64,000 nt of DNA from assembly GCA_032207245.1 (NCBI GenBank), contig CM063508.1, positions 117,947,083 to 118,011,082 of the forward strand, given 5' to 3'. The notes beneath the pieces were generated by a model. The model did no database searches. It was not told the origin of the DNA and saw only the letters and a program-made list of their open reading frames with translations. Each line of letters begins with the position of its first letter. Positions within the stretch are counted from its first letter, which is position 1. The position numbers were made by a program, and so were the translations under genes. This DNA comes from Pardosa pseudoannulata (taxonomy: Eukaryota > Arthropoda > Arachnida > Araneae > Lycosidae). Shown piece by piece: positions 59,236 through 64,000 of the stretch.

Positions 59236-60290
59236 CTAAATTGATAGTGTATTTACATGATTGTCTATTAATACCAACATTATTTAAAATTTCTTTTTTT
59301 GTGCCAAAACGCATTTATTTTAAAACCTCGCCAAAAGAAATAAGATAATGATATACATTGAATATCAACACACGCTAGCATCGCAACAAACCTATATAAG
59401 TTTATTAAAATTAAATGCGATCAAATAAGATTTAACAATCCCTGTATAGTAAATACTAAAACTAGAAAGTTACATAAAAATAAGGTGCAACTAGGATAAT
59501 ATTGATATCATTTAATGATTAAAAATTTCCCTCCAAAAAATGTGGCTAGTAATTTTGAACGGAATCGAGACAGAGATGCATCATGCATTTGTCGTGCTTT
59601 TACTGAAATATAGATGGCGCTAAGTTCAGAAAGTCAACCAGCAATGTAATTTAAATAGAGTGACTACTCTACATGAAAGAGATTACTAGTTTAGTTTATG
59701 GTTTTAGGAAGAAAATTTAGAGGAATTTATGAAATTGAATTCTGTAAAGAAATTTTGTTAGTGACTTATACAACAAATGAATGCATTAAGAAAATCACAA
59801 TAATGAATATTTTAATAAATAAATATTTGTTTGCCCAAATATAATAAACCTTCTAATTTTCAAACTCGTTTTTCATCTTTCATGAGCAAATTATTATTTA
59901 TTAAACACAAAATAGTTAAAAAATTAATTAGTTGGGAGCGTTACACAATCCATGTCAACAGTAAGATTTGAACCCATGGACTGCGTACCAAACAGAAGTG
60001 TCCAGGGTTGATAATATTCCTATAGATTAAAAGTACTATTTTTTTTTATTCTGGCCTCTTGAAAGAGTTAATTTTAAAATCGCAGAATGCATATATATAC
60101 TATTATTAGTACAATATGTTTTTATTTATATTTTTACTTTATTATTAATATTTAAATATATGACTTTCAAAACTGAGTTCATGTTATTTCAATAAATATT
60201 AATATATAATAACAATGAACTCATTTCATTGAGATCAATGACTATTACTATACATTTTCACGTACTGTAATTCCGGATTGATAAGCCATT
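59236..60290. other. POMGNT1 upstream region, promoter not resolved
   Basis: This stretch should hold the POMGNT1 non-coding first exon and promoter. No TATA box or CpG-rich patch stands out. An ATAGATGGCGCTAAG word lies at about 59609. A SINE-like fragment (GATTTGAACCCATGG) lies at 59930-60015. Confidence 0.4.
59933..60015 (-). mobile_element. tRNA-derived SINE, internally deleted fragment
   Basis: TTGGGAGCGTTACAC, then CAACAGTAAGATTTGAACCC, then CAGAAGTGTCCA, match parts of the SINE copies at 33436 and 53049, with the middle removed. Confidence 0.6.
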
Positions 60291-60297
60291 CAGACAT

Positions 60298-60545
60298 ATA
60301 CGCCGCACACGTAATAGTCGACCTAATTAAAATGGAAGTTCATCGGACCATTGATCCTCCAACAAAGGATTTTTAACACCCATTTTTTTGAGGAATTACT
60401 TTCGAATTATAACTATTGAAACGCGATAATCGACCTAATAAAATGGAAGTTCATGGGATAAGCAACCTTAGTGTATACGCCGCACATATCATTGTTGACT
60501 AAACAAAAATGCACATCCATTAGATCATCGGTCTTCCACCGAGAT
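60298..60545 (+). repeat. Imperfect tandem repeats with CGCCGCACA motif
   Basis: CGCCGCACACGTAATAGTCG, then CTAATTAAAATGGAAGTTCAT recurs as GCGATAATCG, CTAATAAAATGGAAGTTCAT, and again as CGCCGCACATATCATTGTTG with a diverged remainder. The spacing is roughly 60-120 bases. Confidence 0.7.
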
Positions 60546-62100
60546 TGTTTTTAATTAGAATTTTCTTAACGTATTCTTGCTTGCGTTTTTTAACTCTTGA
60601 CATTGATAATACACCCATTCAAACCTTTTGTTGTCACAGAGTACGGATGTCCCTGGCCCTAAATATATTTTGGATTTTCCATCCCTAAACTTTCTACTCT
60701 CTAGATTTTTGTGTTACGAATTCACGAATCCACCCTACAATCTCTCGCTTCCTCTTTTAGCTGTTTATTTCCTGCTCATTGTCATTTTTATGCTCACTGT
60801 TAGAAATATCTTAGTCGAGAACTCAGGCCATAGAATTCAGTTGCACCATCGCTTGGTAAACATTGATAATACGTTTTCTCATTGCTCTATTGTCCGTTTA
60901 TCTAAATTGTCTTCCAAACAAGACCAGGCTATAGCGCCGGATATCTTTAATTCTTGGGTGTTTTCTACAATTCTCAAGGCTGGGGAATATTCTAATAGGA
61001 CACAAAGCTTTCTTTGATATCTCTATACTGTCGGTAATAAAGTAGCTTCATCATCTTACATGATATTATAATGGATATTCACAATGTCAGTCGACGAAAG
61101 ATGGTAAAATAGGAATTTTATTGATGCATTTTACCGCGTGAGGTAGGGGGAAAAAAGTTACCTAATTTGCAACCAGTAATTTATCCAAAGTCAAAATAGC
61201 TTACAGTTGTTTTTGAAATGTTTTTGGATAAAAGTAAAAAAAGAGAGGAAGGAGGGATCCTATTTAAAACCGCAGTATAATGAGAAATATGTCTTACTGT
61301 TTGAATAAAGTTTAGTTAATACGCAAAATTATTTTAATTATTGGCACATTTTTGGTACCTTTACCCTGCTAATTCTTTTTTTTTGCATCTTCTTGCGGCT
61401 AACACTAACCTGCGTTGTATTTTTTGTTTTATGAAAAGCATTATAAAAATTGAATGGGATTGTAATATTAAAAAAAGGGGTACTTTTTCGTTAGAATACC
61501 AGGAAAAATTGCCAAATATATCATTTGTATATGTCATAATTTAACTGAAATTCAAATCGCTTATAAAAATATTTTCGAAAGACCACTTGACGTTATTAAT
61601 TATGTATACCTAGACATAAGACTGGTTGTAACGCGGCTAGTTTTTGAATTTATAAAGGACAAACCATTTGTTTTCAAATATTCGGAATAAAGAATAACAC
61701 AAAAATGTAAAATTATAATACGTAGCAATTACGATGCATAATTAAATTTGATTAACCCTAAATTTAGTCTTGGTATTATGTTGAATAAACATGCGTAATA
61801 ATGCTAAAACAATTTCTGATCTTTTAAATAATTACACAATAGAGGAAAAACGTTTGTGATATTAATAACTGCAGAGTGGAAAAAAGGCGCATCCCGTGCA
61901 GCCTAGGAACATCCATCAATTTATTCAAAACATTCTTTGTAAGATGTCAATTAGAAACTGGGACGCTCTTTGCGATACCAGAAAAAATATATATATATAT
62001 ACTTGCAACTAACTGACAAAAGAAGCTCTACCATTTGTCAAGAGTAAAATAATATCTTTTGTATATTTGTGAGAGAAAGACGGAGTGTTACTACTTCTTC
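60546..62100. other. No gene established
   Basis: An open frame at 60628-61017 lacks an ATG at its start and resembles nothing I know. Composition here is slightly less A+T-rich than the introns. Confidence 0.35.
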
Positions 62101-62103
62101 AGT

Positions 62104-62331
62104 ATGAAGCATTGTCGCCTGGGTTTATTACGCGATCTTATAGCAGCCATTTTGGAGTTAGTCGAAGCTTCCATCAAAGATGATTTTACTGACGAAGATT
62201 AACGACAACAATTTAAATCTCCGAGAAGCTGGAATAGCAGAGGCTTTGGGATGAATTTATTGATGAACGAAACGGGTATTTTTCAAACGGAAGAAAAAGT
62301 TTCACGGTTTAAAAAGATATATCTCTTTTAG
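62104..62331 (+). pseudogene. Possible decayed gene fragment, unrecognised
   Basis: ATG opens MKHCRLGLLRDLIAAILELV, then EASIKDDFTDED, then TAA. The same frame continues past the TAA without interruption for 43 codons (RQQFKSPRSWNSRGFGMNLL, then NETGIFQTEEKVSRFKKIYL). Mixed amino-acid composition on both sides suggests a real protein broken by one stop, or chance. I do not recognise a family. Confidence 0.3.
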
Positions 62332-62599
62332 GTAAATAAATAAAAATCGACTTTTTTGGTGGATGGTGTTTTTAAGATTCAACAATCCTTCGCCCTCCTT
62401 CAATTTCAGGATAGTTTTTTAAAAGTAAAATCAAGAAATTAAAATAATTGCAGAACGAAATGATTAAACATACAATTATATTCCAGCTAGGTCGTGATGG
62501 TCAGATATAAGAAAAAAATATAATAGTAAGACTTTGAATAGAGATTTATTACTTTCATTTCCTTCAACACATGAGCTTAATCTTTTGTCATTAATTGTT

Positions 62600-64000
<1,401 letters not shown>

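Noticed and set aside
60628..61017. 129-codon open frame with a hydrophobic stretch
   Set aside because: It does not start with ATG, lacks splice context and matches no family I know. It is kept only as a note.

Overview
The window is eukaryotic nuclear DNA from an animal. It is strongly A+T-rich by eye, with long introns, GT-AG splice junctions, many (TA)n microsatellites and many decayed transposable elements. Two protein genes can be read in full, and both belong to families with animal orthologues. I infer an arthropod, most likely a chelicerate such as a spider, from the overall look and the mix of repeats. That is an inference, not a demonstration.

Layout. Positions 1-6480 hold no recognisable gene: (TA)n tracts, an LTR-like repeat (about 2560-3640) between two copies of a ~68-bp direct repeat, and a broken DDE transposase fragment. 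Positions 6480-6848 are a GC-richer, TATA-less-looking promoter and 5' leader with an NRF1-type palindrome. The + strand gene TBPL1/TRF2 (TBP-like factor, 5 coding exons, 285 codons) runs from 6849 to 14803. Positions 14804-27820 are its 3' side plus intergenic DNA, with simple repeats, small inverted repeats and a dead Tc1-like transposase. The - strand gene POMGNT1 (protein O-mannose beta-1,2-N-acetylglucosaminyltransferase, 22 coding exons, 657 residues) runs from 58982 down to 28949. It has a plausible poly(A) site near 27830 and at least one further non-coding 5' exon above 59235. From about 59240 to 64000 there is no convincing gene, only repeats and a possible decayed reading frame.

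The two genes converge tail to tail. I see no functional link between them: one is a nuclear transcription factor and the other a Golgi enzyme that modifies O-mannosyl glycans such as those on alpha-dystroglycan. The reading frames of both join in phase through every exon without frameshift or internal stop, so both look intact. One POMGNT1 intron has a GC donor instead of GT.

The richest material is in the introns. POMGNT1 and TBPL1 introns hold insertions with visible ends: a Helitron, two Tigger-like copies, a pogo-like element with a helix-turn-helix reading frame, three hAT-like elements, several TTAA-flanked elements, an ATAA-flanked element, a solo LTR, and a tRNA-derived SINE family with one copy bounded by perfect 14-bp target duplications. 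No operon, CRISPR array or novel enzymatic system is visible. The most plausible undescribed items are the repeat families.
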